Positions 39,350 to 56,695 of a stretch of DNA of 64,000 nucleotides are shown here, one piece after another. How positions within the stretch are numbered: the first letter of the stretch is position 1; each line of letters starts with the position of its first letter. The notes under the pieces are model-generated. The model was given only the letters and a program-made list of their open reading frames with translations, was not told the origin of the DNA and made no database searches. Where the stretch lies: NCBI RefSeq assembly GCF_000517405.1, contig NZ_CP006568.1:3844001-3908000 (forward strand), given 5' to 3'. The position numbers were made by a program, and so were the translations under genes. The DNA comes from Candidatus Sodalis pierantonius str. SOPE (lineage in GTDB: Bacteria; Pseudomonadota; Gammaproteobacteria; Enterobacterales; Enterobacteriaceae).

Positions 39350-40900
39350 TTAATGATAACTGTCCGGACCTCGGAGGTTTTCGTGAACCAGCATTGATAC
39401 GCCGGCTCCGTCCTGGGTGACCTCACTTTCACGACCGTGTTTCAATACGTTGGCTATGAAAGAGCGGTTAATGCACCCTTTCTCCAACGCCAGCGCGCAG
39501 GCCTTCTCCAGTCGCGTCGTCTCATAGCGCCGTTGCAGATTGAGTAGCCCCAGCACGGAGCGGTAAGCCTGCTCCGGATGGGCTTTGCTCTTTTGGATGG
39601 ACTCGACCACTTTCAGTGTGCACACACCCACCGACAGCGCCCAACTGCACAGCCTTTCCGGCGTCCACTGACTCTGCCCCTTATGGTTAGCCGGCATGTG
39701 CGCCGCCTGAGTCGTGTGCCTATAGGCGTTATTGCTGCGAGGGTGCGTAGCCACGCAGACGCCCTTATGGTGGATTTGCACCAGCCGTTGGGTGACGATG
39801 ACGTCAACGCGCTCGCCAACCAGCGGATGCGGCACCGAGTACCAGTTTTTGCCGTAGTCTATGTGGTAATCAGGTCCCACTCGGGCAACGAGATACTCAC
39901 TGTATTCCCATTGTGTGGGCGGTAGAGGCCCAAGAGCCGGTTTGTCCAGCTGCTCGAAGCGTTCAAGGCGACTTTGTCCGCCGTAATGACGCATCGGGCG
40001 CAGATTCAACTCATGATTGAGTTCTCGTATCACCTGGTTGAGTTCGGCCAGCGAGTAGAACCTACGTTTACGCAACCGGGCCAAAACCCAGCGTTCTACC
40101 AGCTGCACAGTTGATTCTGCCTTCGCCTTGTCTTTCGGTTTTCTCGGGCGCGCCGGTAGCACCACTGTCTCATAGTGATTTGCCAGCGCCTGGTAGCTCT
40201 GGTTTATGACCGGCTCATAGCGGTCAGGGGTGCTGACAGCGCTGCGCAGATTATCAGGTATCATCAGCTCCGGAACCCCACCCATGAAGTGCAGGCTGCG
40301 GCTATTGGCGTTGAGCCACGATGCCATGTCCTGGCCTTCGCAGGCTTCGATATACGCATAGCCTGACACGCCCATGGCAGCGACGAAGATAGCGACCTGG
40401 CGTACGCTACCGGTCGCAGGGTTGACGATAGGTACGGTGGGGCCACAGAAGTCGATGAAGAGCTTTTCGCCAGCCTTGTGCTCCATGCGCATGGAACGCC
40501 GCTGCTTCTTTTTCCAGTCACGGAACAGTGCACAAAACTGTGAGTAACCGAGGGCATCACCGCCCACGGCGGACTGATATTCCATCCAGAGCAGCTGCTT
40601 GGTCATGCCCTTGCGGCTTAACTCGGTATCGATATCAAGCCAGCTGGGTAAGGTATTGATAACTTTTCCGGATTTGCCGGGATAGAGCAGGCGGTCGAGG
40701 TCGACGGGGGACAGTTCCGCCGGCAATGGCCAGACCAGGTTAGCTACCGTGAATCGGCCGAGGATATCGTGCACGGTAGTACAGCCTATGCCGAGCGCTG
40801 CTGCGATAGTGCGATTCGAGCGACGCTGCTCGAATTTCATACGTAAGACATTAATATAGATGCACATTTCCGTTCTCGCTTTCTTCTTTTTACGTGCCAT
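39350..40900 (-). CDS. istA: IS21 transposase IstA
   Basis: The 516-aa transposase starts MARKKKKARTEMCIYINVLR and has an N-terminal helix-turn-helix (RRSNRTIAAALGIGCTTVHDIL). The RVE integrase core follows with Asp in KLFIDFCGPTVPIVN, Asp in MIPDNLRSAV and Glu in KAKAESTVQLVERWV. Length is normal for IstA, with no lesion. IstA binds the repeated end sites and cuts the strands, with IstB selecting the target. Confidence 0.95.
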   Translation of the reverse strand: MARKKKKARTEMCIYINVLRMKFEQRRSNRTIAAALGIGCTTVHDILGRFTVANLVWPLPAELSPVDLDRLLYPGKSGKVINTLPSWLDIDTELSRKGMTKQLLWMEYQSAVGGDALGYSQFCALFRDWKKKQRRSMRMEHKAGEKLFIDFCGPTVPIVNPATGSVRQVAIFVAAMGVSGYAYIEACEGQDMASWLNANSRSLHFMGGVPELMIPDNLRSAVSTPDRYEPVINQSYQALANHYETVVLPARPRKPKDKAKAESTVQLVERWVLARLRKRRFYSLAELNQVIRELNHELNLRPMRHYGGQSRLERFEQLDKPALGPLPPTQWEYSEYLVARVGPDYHIDYGKNWYSVPHPLVGERVDVIVTQRLVQIHHKGVCVATHPRSNNAYRHTTQAAHMPANHKGQSQWTPERLCSWALSVGVCTLKVVESIQKSKAHPEQAYRSVLGLLNLQRRYETTRLEKACALALEKGCINRSFIANVLKHGRESEVTQDGAGVSMLVHENLRGPDSYH

Positions 40901-41068
40901 GCCATGCCCCCGGAAGCTAAAAGTCTCCAGAGTATGGCGGAACAGAAGATGAGCGATCGGACAGAATCGGAATCTCTGATCGGGCGACCGGAATCAGTGA
41001 TCGGATGAAATCAGAATTAGTGATCGGGTGAAATCGGAATCAGTGATCGGATGTGACCGGAACCAGCA

Positions 41069-41128
41069 CCAGTAACGCACGCTATATTGCTGCCGGCATG
41101 CCTGCTCACCAAGCGCACACCTGAGCCG
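41069..41128 (-). pseudogene. Fragment of a second istB gene
   Basis: The 60 bp just outside the right IS21 end are nearly identical to istB positions 38942-39001 (CCAGTAACGCACGCTATATT onwards, one mismatch). This is a scar of a second IS21 copy into which, or next to which, the complete one landed. It is followed after five bases by IS256 copy 3. Confidence 0.88.
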
Positions 41129-41133
41129 GCGCG

Positions 41134-42448
41134 GAGCCTGTTTAGAAATTTGTGTATTTGCCTAATTTTGATATGTTCAATCCAACATCAAAAACAGGTT
41201 AATTTATGGACGAAAAACAGTTGCAGGCTCTGGCTAACGAACTGGCCAAAAATCTCAAAACCCCTGAAGATCTCAGTCACTTCGATCGGCTGCTGAAAAA
41301 AATCAGCGTCGAAGCAGCTCTCAATGCCGAAATGACCCATCACCTCGGCTACGATAAAAATCAGCCTAAACCGGGGACCAACGCCCGCAACGGCTATTCC
41401 ACAAAAACCGTTACCACTGGCGATGGCCCGCTGGCGCGGCGTACTCCGCGCGATCGTGACGGTTCCTTTGAACCGCAACTGGTGAAGAAGAACCAGACCC
41501 GGATTACCGGGATGGATAACCAGATTTTATCGTTGTACGCCAAAGGGATGACCACACGCGAGATCGCCGCCGCGTTCAAAGAGCTGTATGACGCCGATGT
41601 CTCGCCGGCGCTGGTCTCAAAGGTCACCGATGCGGTCATGGAGCAGGTTGTCAAATGGCAAAACCGGCCTCTGGATGCAATCTATCCCATTGTTTATCTT
41701 GATTGTATCGTTCTAAAAGTCCGGCAGGACAACCGCATCATCAACAAATCTGTGTTCCTGGCGCTGGGCATCAACATCGAAGGCCAGAAAGAGTTGCTAG
41801 GTATGTGGCTGGCCGAAAATGAAGGCGCAAAGTTCTGGCTGAACGTGCTGACAGAGCTGAAAAACCGCGGCCTGAACGATATCCTTATTGCCTGCGTAGA
41901 CGGGCTGAAAGGTTTCCCTTACGCTATTAACGCGGTGTATTCGGAGGCGCGGCTCCAGCTGTGTATCGTGCATATGGTGCGCAACAGCCTGCGGTTCGTC
42001 TTCTGGAAGGACTACAAGGCCGTCACCCGCGACCTGAAAGCTATCTATCAGGCCCCTACGGAAGAAGCCGGCTTGCAGGCGCTGGAAGCGTTCTCCAGTG
42101 CCTGGGACATCCGCTACCCGCAAATAAGTCGAAGCTGGCAGGCAAACTGGGCCAATCTGGCCACGTTCTTTGCCTACCCAACGGACATCCGCAAGGTGAT
42201 CTACACGACCAACGCCATCGAGTCGTTAAACAGCGTGATCCGGCATGCCATCAAAAAGCGCAAGATGTTCCCGACCGACGACGCAGTGAAAAAGGTGGTG
42301 TGGCTGGCGATACAGGCGGCCTCACAGAAATGGACAATGCCTTTGAGGGACTGGCGCATGGCAATGAGCCACTTTATTATCGAGTTCGGTGACCGCCTGG
42401 ACGGTCACTTCTGAGAAAAGGCATTTACACAGAATCGTGTACAGGGTC
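41134..42448 (+). mobile_element. IS256-type element, copy 3
   Basis: A 1315-bp copy from GAGCCTGTTTAG (41134) to GTGTACAGGGTC (42448). It lies between the istB scar and phage gene T. No target duplication is visible, in line with recombination between copies. Confidence 0.93.
41206..42414 (+). CDS. IS256-family transposase (copy 3)
   Basis: A 402-aa full-length frame with the same DDE regions as copy 2. It differs by scattered substitutions, for example GFPYAINAVYSEARL for GFPDAINAVYPEARL right after the second catalytic Asp and FVFWKDY for FVSWKDY. It may therefore be weakened, although no stop is present. Confidence 0.92.
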   Translation: MDEKQLQALANELAKNLKTPEDLSHFDRLLKKISVEAALNAEMTHHLGYDKNQPKPGTNARNGYSTKTVTTGDGPLARRTPRDRDGSFEPQLVKKNQTRITGMDNQILSLYAKGMTTREIAAAFKELYDADVSPALVSKVTDAVMEQVVKWQNRPLDAIYPIVYLDCIVLKVRQDNRIINKSVFLALGINIEGQKELLGMWLAENEGAKFWLNVLTELKNRGLNDILIACVDGLKGFPYAINAVYSEARLQLCIVHMVRNSLRFVFWKDYKAVTRDLKAIYQAPTEEAGLQALEAFSSAWDIRYPQISRSWQANWANLATFFAYPTDIRKVIYTTNAIESLNSVIRHAIKKRKMFPTDDAVKKVVWLAIQAASQKWTMPLRDWRMAMSHFIIEFGDRLDGHF

Positions 42449-43455
42449 TTTTTGCCCGACATCAACAGGCGGCGAAGATACTCACCGTGACCGCTGCCGG
42501 CTTTGGCCTGCTGCTGACCGCCGGCGGCGCATTAACCCTGGCACTGGCCTCACTACTGTGGCCTGTCGCCCTGCTGCGTTATGGCTTTGGCCTGCTGGGC
42601 ATCAAGGGCAGTGGTGCCTTTTCTCTGCTGTCCAAGGCGATACGGCGTACTGCCACGGCGGGACGTGTGCTTCTGATGGGTGCTCTCCGGCATATTGGCA
42701 CTGCCATTGTCTGGCTGGGGCACCTGATGTTCGCCAACCCGATCCTGGCGATAATTGGCGTCATCACCGGCGCGGCAGTGCTGATATGGCAAAACTGGGA
42801 TACTCTGGGGCCCAAATTCAAGGCGCTATGGGAGTCCGTCAGCCAGACGACGCGGGAAAAATGGCAGGCTATCCAGGATTATCTACAAGCGCTGCCCGGA
42901 CGGTTTAAGGATTTTGGTACTCGTATCATCGATAGCCTGATGGACGGCATCAATGAAAAATGGCAGGCGCTGAAAAGTAAACTGACCTCGCTCACCGACT
43001 ACCTGCCGGACTGGATGAAGGACAACACCGCCGTGCAGGCGACTGCCGCGCTGCATCCGCTGGCAAACTACGTCGGCGAGCATGACAGGGGTGGGCGCAT
43101 CCCGGCAGGACACTTTGGTCTGGTGGGCGAAGTCGGCACGGAAATTATCAGTGGCCCGGTCAATGTCACCAGTCGCCGCGCTACCGTCAGCCTGGCCGCC
43201 GCCGCTCTGATGATGGGTGGCATGTCGTCCGCCCTTGCTCAGGCGCCGCTGCATCCCTACAGCCTCCCGGCCAGCCATTATCGCGCCCAGCAGGGTACGG
43301 CGGCCCCTGCCGGCGGCATGACCCATATCAGCCTTGAGGCGCCCATTCAGATTGTGGCGCAGCCGCACCATAGCCCGCAGGATATCGCGCGGAAGGTGGC
43401 CCGCGAGCGCCAGGCACGCGCCCGCGCCCACAGCCGTTTTGAAGACCGCAAGTAA
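42449..43455 (+). pseudogene. T: P2 gpT-like tail tape measure protein, C-terminal fragment
   Basis: The open frame enters straight from IS256 (LFARHQQAAKILTVTAAGFGLLLTAGGALTLAL...). Hydrophobic segments near the start, LPGRFKDFGTRIIDSLMDGI, and the tail ARKVARERQARARAHSRFEDRK are typical of the gpT C-terminus. In P2, gpT is about 815 aa; only about 335 are left. No lesion within the fragment. Confidence 0.85.
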
Positions 43456-43461
43456 ACAACG

Positions 43462-43926
43462 ATGATGATGGCATTAGGCATGTTCGCTTTTATGCTGCAC
43501 ACCGTGCCCTATCAGGAATTTCAGCACCAGATGGCCTGGCGTCACCCGTCCAACAGCCGGATAGGCCGCCGCCCGCAAAGCCAGTTCCTCGGCCCGGATG
43601 AAGAAACCGTCACCCTGAGCGGCGTGCTGTTGCCGGAAATCACCGGCGGGCGCATCTCGTTAATGGCGCTACAAAAAATGGCGGAAACCGGTAAAGCCTG
43701 GTCGCTGATTGCAGGTAACTGGGCTATCCATGGGATGTTTGTGATTGAAAGCCTGAGCCGCACCAAAAGCGTGTTTTTCTCCGACGGCGCCGCGCGGCGC
43801 ATAGAATTTACCCTGACGCTCAAGCGCACCGATGAAAACCTCAAAGAGATGTTCGGTGACCTGTCGCAGCAGCTTAACGACCTGAGTGGCACACTTTCCG
43901 ACACCTTGGACGGGCTGCTATCATGA
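43462..43926 (+). CDS. U: P2 gpU-like tail protein
   Basis: The 154-aa product (P2 gpU 159) starts MMMALGMFAFMLHTVPYQEFQHQMAWRHPSNSRIG and contains FLGPDEETVTLSGVLLPEITGG and FFSDGAARRIEFTLTLKR, the family hallmarks. gpU is a tail assembly protein. It overlaps D by four bases. Intact. Confidence 0.93.
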   Translation: MMMALGMFAFMLHTVPYQEFQHQMAWRHPSNSRIGRRPQSQFLGPDEETVTLSGVLLPEITGGRISLMALQKMAETGKAWSLIAGNWAIHGMFVIESLSRTKSVFFSDGAARRIEFTLTLKRTDENLKEMFGDLSQQLNDLSGTLSDTLDGLLS

Positions 43927-45014
43927 GCCTGTCGGCCTTGCTTGATAGCACCACCGGCGGCCATACCCCGGACTGGCGGCTGAGCGTCGACGGCATCGAT
44001 ATCACCGGCAACATAGTACACCGCCTGATGTCATTAACCCTGACGGATAACCGGGGCTTTGAGGCGGACCAGCTGGATATTGAACTGGATGACAGCGACC
44101 GCCGTCTGCTCCTGCCTCGCCGGGGGGGGGCTAACGTTGCCCTGTCTCTCGGCTGGAAGGAAACCGGGCTGATAAATAAAGGCTCCTTTACCGTCGATGA
44201 AATCGAGCACAGCGGTATCCCCGACCGGCTGACGATACGCGCCCGCAGCGCTGATTTTCGCGCCTCGCTCAACGTCCAGCGCGAAGCATCCTACCATAAC
44301 ACCACCCTCGGCGATGTGGTGAAAACGCTAGCCGCCCGGCATAAGCTGACGCCGGTGATGAGTCAGGCGATGGCACACACCAAACTGGCCCACAGCGACC
44401 AGAGCCAAGAATCAGACGGCAGCTTCTTAACGCGACTGGCAAGGGAGCATGGCGCGGTGATGGCGGTCAAGCAAGGGAAAATGCTGTTTTTTAAACAGGG
44501 GCAGAACCAGACCCTGAGCGGTAAACCCCTTCCGGCACTGACCCTCACCCGCCAGCAGGGCGACAGTCATCAGTTTACACTCACCGACCGTGACGCCTAT
44601 ACCGGCGTGGTGGCGCACTGGCTCAATACCCGCCAGGCCAAACCCGAGACGATCAGAGTCAGACACAAGCGGAAAAAGGCGTCCGCCAACACAGAAAAGC
44701 AGGGCGATTATCTGATAGGTAGCGAGGAGAACGTACTGGTTCTGCGCCACACCTACGCCTCAAAGCACAATGCCGAACGGGCGGCCAGAGCGAACTGGGA
44801 ACGCTTGCAACGCGGCGTCGCCACCTTCTCCATCACTCTGGCACGCGGCCGCGCGGAACTCTCTCCCGAAATGCCGGTCAAGGTCAGCGGCTTTAAACGC
44901 GAAATTGACCAGACCGCCTGGACGCTGGTTACCGTGACTCATACGCTGAATAACAGTGGATTTACCACAGCCCTGGAGCTGGAGGTGAAAATCGATGCGC
45001 TTGAAATGGAATGA
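43923..45014 (+). CDS. D: P2 gpD-like tail/baseplate hub protein
   Basis: The 363-aa product (P2 gpD 387) starts MSLSALLDSTTGGHTPDWRLSVDGIDITGNI. It contains LTDNRGFEADQLDIELDD, LGWKETGLINKGSFTVDEIEHSG and the C-terminal GFTTALELEVKI. gpD is the hub protein of the contractile tail, related to T4 gp27. A run of eight G at about 44125 is in frame. Start overlaps U (ATGA). Intact. Confidence 0.93.
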   Translation: MSLSALLDSTTGGHTPDWRLSVDGIDITGNIVHRLMSLTLTDNRGFEADQLDIELDDSDRRLLLPRRGGANVALSLGWKETGLINKGSFTVDEIEHSGIPDRLTIRARSADFRASLNVQREASYHNTTLGDVVKTLAARHKLTPVMSQAMAHTKLAHSDQSQESDGSFLTRLAREHGAVMAVKQGKMLFFKQGQNQTLSGKPLPALTLTRQQGDSHQFTLTDRDAYTGVVAHWLNTRQAKPETIRVRHKRKKASANTEKQGDYLIGSEENVLVLRHTYASKHNAERAARANWERLQRGVATFSITLARGRAELSPEMPVKVSGFKREIDQTAWTLVTVTHTLNNSGFTTALELEVKIDALEME

Positions 45015-45085
45015 GAAAAACGGAAATGTTATACTGACCGCTACCACCGACCTTAGTCGGGTGCGTGTTGGAGAGCACTCACGCC

Positions 45086-45307
45086 ATGATGCATTGCCCC
45101 CTTTGCGGCCAGGCCGCCCATACCCGTACCAACCATTACATTACGACCACCACTAAAGAGCGCTACAATCAATGTACCAACATTAATTGTAGTCACACCT
45201 TCATCACGCATGAAACCTTTACCCGCTCCATCTATGTTCCCCGGCAGATAGAACCCGCGCCACCACACCCAGGCCAGAACGGCCAGGGAATGCTACAGTT
45301 TGGGTAG
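45086..45307 (+). CDS. ogr: P2 Ogr-like late gene activator
   Basis: The 73-aa zinc-finger activator starts MMHCPLCGQAAHTRTNHYITTTTKERYNQC. The second methionine of a longer frame is taken as start by comparison with P2 Ogr (MFHCPLC). The four cysteines (CPLC, CTNINC) bind zinc. In P2, Ogr turns on the late operons by binding TGT-N12-ACA with RNA polymerase; such a box is at 25763-25780. Intact. Confidence 0.92.
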   Translation: MMHCPLCGQAAHTRTNHYITTTTKERYNQCTNINCSHTFITHETFTRSIYVPRQIEPAPPHPGQNGQGMLQFG

Positions 45308-45344
45308 CCCACCCTAAAAATCATAAGCGTCTGCGACATTTTCA

Positions 45345-45370
45345 AAAAAAAGCCCCGGAAACCGGGATCT
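45345..45370 (-). terminator. rpoC Rho-independent terminator
   Basis: On the minus strand GATCCCGGTTTCCGGGGC forms a GC stem followed by eight T (plus 45345-45352). It lies about 130 bp after the rpoC stop. On the other strand the same stem could also stop phage transcripts from ogr. The 130 bp between are otherwise without features. Confidence 0.85.
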
Positions 45371-45501
45371 TTTGGTCAAAGATGGACGTTATCTGGACAC
45401 TGCGAAATTAAATCCTTTTATTTTCAATGTATTGCCCGTTAATTTAACGCACCGGAAAGAGCGGTTTTGGTTTCGCCAGAGGCGAGGGACAATGCCGACA
45501 A

Positions 45502-49722
<4,221 letters not shown>

Positions 49723-49812
49723 GGATTGGCTCCTGTCGGAGTTGGATCTGTTAGGCGCCTGAAACGCTCAGGCGCCCTTATTACCAGTGCGAATCGCACC
49801 CGGGCGGAAAAA

Positions 49813-53841
<4,029 letters not shown>

Positions 53842-54098
53842 AGGGTTCCTCAGCTCGCTGACAAGTCGACCCACCCTGTCCGCCCTACTAGGACAGTACA
53901 TGCAACACCATTTTCGTGTTCGGAGATTTGCTATCCTCTCCGCAATACCGTTTCTATCACTCTTAAATCATTTCGCTGCACTTTGCTAAACCAGGGAGGC
54001 TCGGCAGGCGATGCAGTATATTAAGTCGTCGATAGAAAAAAATATTGTGGTTAATCAGCAGATAAATGATGTGAAACGCTACTGATCCCCTACAGCGC

Positions 54099-54129
54099 AA
54101 AAAGGCTGGTGACCCAAAAGCCACCAGCC
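54099..54129 (-). terminator. rplL-rpoB attenuator
   Basis: On the minus strand GGCTGGTGGC-TTTTGGG-TCACCAGCC with a following TTTTTGCGCTG lies 35 bp after rplL. This matches the E. coli partial terminator that lowers rpoBC transcription relative to the ribosomal protein genes. The 257 bp from there to rpoB hold the usual RNase III region but no gene. Confidence 0.88.
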
Positions 54130-54165
54130 ATCAGCCTAAATCAGGCTGCAACCTGGAAGGCTAAT

Positions 54166-54534
54166 TTATTTAACCTCAACAGAAGCACCCGCTTCTTCCA
54201 GGGCTTTCTTCAGTGCGTCAGCGTCATCTTTGCTTACGCCTTCTTTCAAGGTGGCAGGTGCGGATTCAACCAGGTCTTTGGCTTCTTTCAGGCCCAGACC
54301 GGTAGCGCCACGCACAGCTTTGATGACGGCAACTTTGTTCGCGCCGATTGCGCTCAGCACAACGTCAAACTCGGTTTTTTCTTCAACGGCTTCAGCCGGG
54401 CCACCCGCAGCAACGGCAACGGCGGCAGCGGCGGAAACGCCGAATTTTTCTTCCATCATGGAGATCAGTTCAACCACGTCCATTACGGACATTTCGGCAA
54501 CCACGTCCAGAATTTGTTCTTTAGTGATAGACAT
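54166..54534 (-). CDS. rplL: 50S ribosomal protein L7/L12
   Basis: The 122-aa stalk protein starts MSITKEQILDVVAEMSVMDVVELIS. It has the N-terminal dimer domain, the Ala-rich hinge (VSAAAAVAVAAGG) and the C-terminal factor-binding domain (GANKVAVIKAVRGATGLGLKEAKDLVE). Ribosomal stalk dimers recruit EF-Tu and EF-G. It lies behind rplJ. Intact. Confidence 0.98.
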   Translation of the reverse strand: MSITKEQILDVVAEMSVMDVVELISMMEEKFGVSAAAAVAVAAGGPAEAVEEKTEFDVVLSAIGANKVAVIKAVRGATGLGLKEAKDLVESAPATLKEGVSKDDADALKKALEEAGASVEVK

Positions 54535-54600
54535 AACAAGTGTTCCTAAAATTCAGAAAGTGTGTATACGTTTGCAATTGCTTCAGAATAGAGCCGGCGA

Positions 54601-55101
54601 TTATGCCGCTTCTTTCTGATCGCGCAGTGCGGCCGCCAGCGTGCGAACCAATTTGCCTGCAGAGGCTTCTTTCATGGCCGACATCAGGCGGGCGATTGCT
54701 TCTTCGTAAGTAGGCAGAGTTGCCAGGCGGTCGATCTGCGACGCCGGGATAACTTCGCCTTCAAAGGCTGCGGCTTTGACTTCAAAATTGGCATTGTCTT
54801 TGGCAAAAGCCTTGAACAAACGAGCGGCTGCGCCCGGGTGTTCGTTAGAAAATGCAATCAGGGTCGGACCGACAAACGTGTCTTTCAGGCACTCAAAAGG
54901 AGTGCCTTCAACGACGCGGCGCATCAGCGTGTTGCGAACAACGCGCATGTAAACACCGGCTTCACGACCTGCTTTACGCAGTTCAGTCATTTTATCTACC
55001 GTCACGCCGCGAGAATCCGCGACAACGGCAGACAGCGCGCCTTTGGCTACTTCGCTGACTTCAGCAACAATCGCTTGTTTGTCTTGAAGATTTAATGCCA
55101 T
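54601..55101 (-). CDS. rplJ: 50S ribosomal protein L10
   Basis: The 166-aa protein (MALNLQDKQAIVAEVSEVAKGALSAVVADSRGVTVDKMTELRKAGREAG...) anchors L7/L12 dimers to 23S rRNA and acts as translational repressor of its own mRNA. Length matches E. coli. The C-terminal helix for L12 binding is present. Intact. Confidence 0.97.
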   Translation of the reverse strand: MALNLQDKQAIVAEVSEVAKGALSAVVADSRGVTVDKMTELRKAGREAGVYMRVVRNTLMRRVVEGTPFECLKDTFVGPTLIAFSNEHPGAAARLFKAFAKDNANFEVKAAAFEGEVIPASQIDRLATLPTYEEAIARLMSAMKEASAGKLVRTLAAALRDQKEAA

Positions 55102-55410
55102 TAGCTTGTGCTCCTGGATTTAGCCGGGGAAAATCCCCGGAACTCACTTCACATACCGTCACAGTGACGGTAAGCGTCGACATACGGTGAGCAGAATCCA
55201 GCAAACGAATATATTATTCAGGCTCTGTCACCGTCTACGCAGGAAAATTAAGTGCTGTGACACACACCTGCGGTCTTGGACGGAGGCTTGGATAGGCCAA
55301 GCTCCAACCGAAAAAATCTTGGCGTTGCGCCCGCGGTCAAAAGGAAACCACTCCGGCGAAACTTCGGGCGTTGGATTCTAGACAAATCCAACGCCCGCGT
55401 AAAGCAATAA
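55102..55410 (-). promoter_or_regulatory. rplJ leader
   Basis: These 309 bp separate rplA from rplJ and hold no gene. In E. coli this leader contains the rplJ promoter and the mRNA structure bound by the L10-L12 complex for feedback control. Length and position are conserved here. The stem-loops themselves were not folded. Confidence 0.6.
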
Positions 55411-56115
55411 TTAAGCGGTCGCCGTGGACAGGCCGCTTTGATCGATTGCTACACCTGCGCCCATGGTGGTAGACAGGCTGACTTTCTTGATATAAACGCC
55501 CTTGGCCTGCGTCGGTTTGGCTTTTTTCAGCGCAACCAGCAAAGCTTCCAGGTTTTCTTTCAATTTGTCAGACTCAAAGTCCACTTTACCGATGGTGGTG
55601 TGGATGATGCCGTTTTTGTCGTTGCGATAGCGCACCTGACCGGCTTTGGCGTTTTTAACCGCTTCAGCGACGTTCGGGGTAACGGTGCCGACTTTCGGGT
55701 TCGGCATCAGGCCGCGCGGACCGAGGATCTGGCCCAGCTGGCCGACAACGCGCATCGCGTCCGGAGAAGCGATAACCACGTCGAAGTTGAACTCGCCTTT
55801 TTTGATCTGGTCAGCCAGATCGTCCATGCCCACCAGATCCGCGCCGGCGGCTTTTGCCGCTTCGGCGTTGGCACCCTGGGTGAACACGGCAACGCGAACG
55901 CTGCGGCCGGTGCCGTGCGGCAGCACGGTGGCGCCGCGGACGTTCTGATCGGATTTACGTGCATCAATGCCCAGATTAACGGCAACGTCGATGCTTTCAA
56001 CGAACTTGGCAGTGGCCAGCTCTTTCAGCAGCGCTACGGCTTCGCTGATGTCGTACTGTTTGGTGGAATCAATTTTGTCGCGGATGACGCGCATGCGCTT
56101 GGTCAGTTTAGCCAT
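55411..56115 (-). CDS. rplA: 50S ribosomal protein L1
   Basis: The 234-aa protein starts MAKLTKRMRVIRDKIDSTKQYDI and has the usual L1 sequence to the end (GVYIKKVSLSTTMGAGVAIDQSGL). L1 builds the L1 stalk near the ribosomal E site and represses translation of rplKA by binding its mRNA. It begins three bases after rplK. Intact. Confidence 0.97.
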   Translation of the reverse strand: MAKLTKRMRVIRDKIDSTKQYDISEAVALLKELATAKFVESIDVAVNLGIDARKSDQNVRGATVLPHGTGRSVRVAVFTQGANAEAAKAAGADLVGMDDLADQIKKGEFNFDVVIASPDAMRVVGQLGQILGPRGLMPNPKVGTVTPNVAEAVKNAKAGQVRYRNDKNGIIHTTIGKVDFESDKLKENLEALLVALKKAKPTQAKGVYIKKVSLSTTMGAGVAIDQSGLSTATA

Positions 56116-56118
56116 TTC

Positions 56119-56547
56119 TTAATCCTCCACTACCAGGCCCATGGAACACGCGGTACCCGCAATGGAGCGGGACATCGCTTCCACATCGGCACCGGTCATA
56201 TCAGCCGCTTTGGTTTCCGCGATTTCACGGACCTGAGCGCTGGTCACTTTACCGACTTTTTCTTTATTCGGCTTACCGGAACCGGATTTGATGCCCGCGG
56301 CTTTTTTCAGCAGCACGGCGGCCGGCGGCGTCTTGGTAACGAAAGTGAAAGAACGGTCGGAATACACGGTAATAACAACCGGAATCGGCAACCCTTTTTC
56401 AATGCTTTCGGTTTTGGCATTGAAGGCTTTGCAGAATTCCATGATGTTAACGCCCTGCTGACCCAGGGCCGGACCTACCGGCGGACTCGGGTTTGCCATG
56501 CCTGCAGCAACCTGCAGTTTGACATAGGCTTGTACTTTCTTGGCCAT
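56119..56547 (-). CDS. rplK: 50S ribosomal protein L11
   Basis: The 142-aa protein (MAKKVQAYVKLQVAAGMANPSPPVGPALGQQGVNIMEFCKAFN...) binds the GTPase-associated region of 23S rRNA and is needed for RelA activation. The proline-rich PSPPVGPALGQ segment is kept. It is first in the rplKA pair. Intact. Confidence 0.98.
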   Translation of the reverse strand: MAKKVQAYVKLQVAAGMANPSPPVGPALGQQGVNIMEFCKAFNAKTESIEKGLPIPVVITVYSDRSFTFVTKTPPAAVLLKKAAGIKSGSGKPNKEKVGKVTSAQVREIAETKAADMTGADVEAMSRSIAGTACSMGLVVED

Positions 56548-56624
56548 GTTGATTTCCTCTAATGGGTGATAGCGCCGATTAAGGCTCCCCGTGAATAAGC
56601 GTTTACGCGTTCAATGACGCATAA

Positions 56625-56667
56625 ACATAAAAAAGAAAGGCGCGAAATCTTAGATTAATTTCGCGCC
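56625..56667 (-). terminator. secE-nusG terminator
   Basis: On the minus strand GGCGCGAAAT-TAATCTAAG-ATTTCGCGCC forms a 10-bp stem followed by TTTCTTTTTT. It lies about 30 bp after the nusG stop and separates it from the rplK transcription unit. Confidence 0.88.
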
Positions 56668-56695
56668 CCGAGCAAGCAAAAATGTGTTAGGCGAC

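Larger units (their letters stand above)
38469..41068 (-). mobile_element. IS21-family element
   Basis: About 2600 bp with istA and istB on the minus strand. The ends are TGCAGATTCCG (left) and the inverted TGCTGGTTCCG (right). Inside both ends a motif of the form TCCGATCA-N-TTCCG is repeated several times (38480-38560 and 40950-41065), as in the multiple transposase binding sites of IS21 ends. No target duplication is visible because the flanks are rearranged. Confidence 0.85.
42449..45307 (+). mobile_element. P2-like prophage remnant, segment 2 (T-U-D-ogr)
   Basis: The tail-end operon of P2 in normal order: the end of T, then U, D and ogr, all on the plus strand. Its left edge is IS256 copy 3, which cuts T. 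The genes normally between M and T are absent from the window. The right edge is the region behind rpoC; no attachment site or integrase is visible. Confidence 0.9.

Noticed and set aside
42449..45500. An attachment site or integrase gene at the right end of the prophage
   Set aside because: No tRNA gene, tyrosine recombinase or repeated core was found between ogr and rpoC. The 18-kb left side holds none either.
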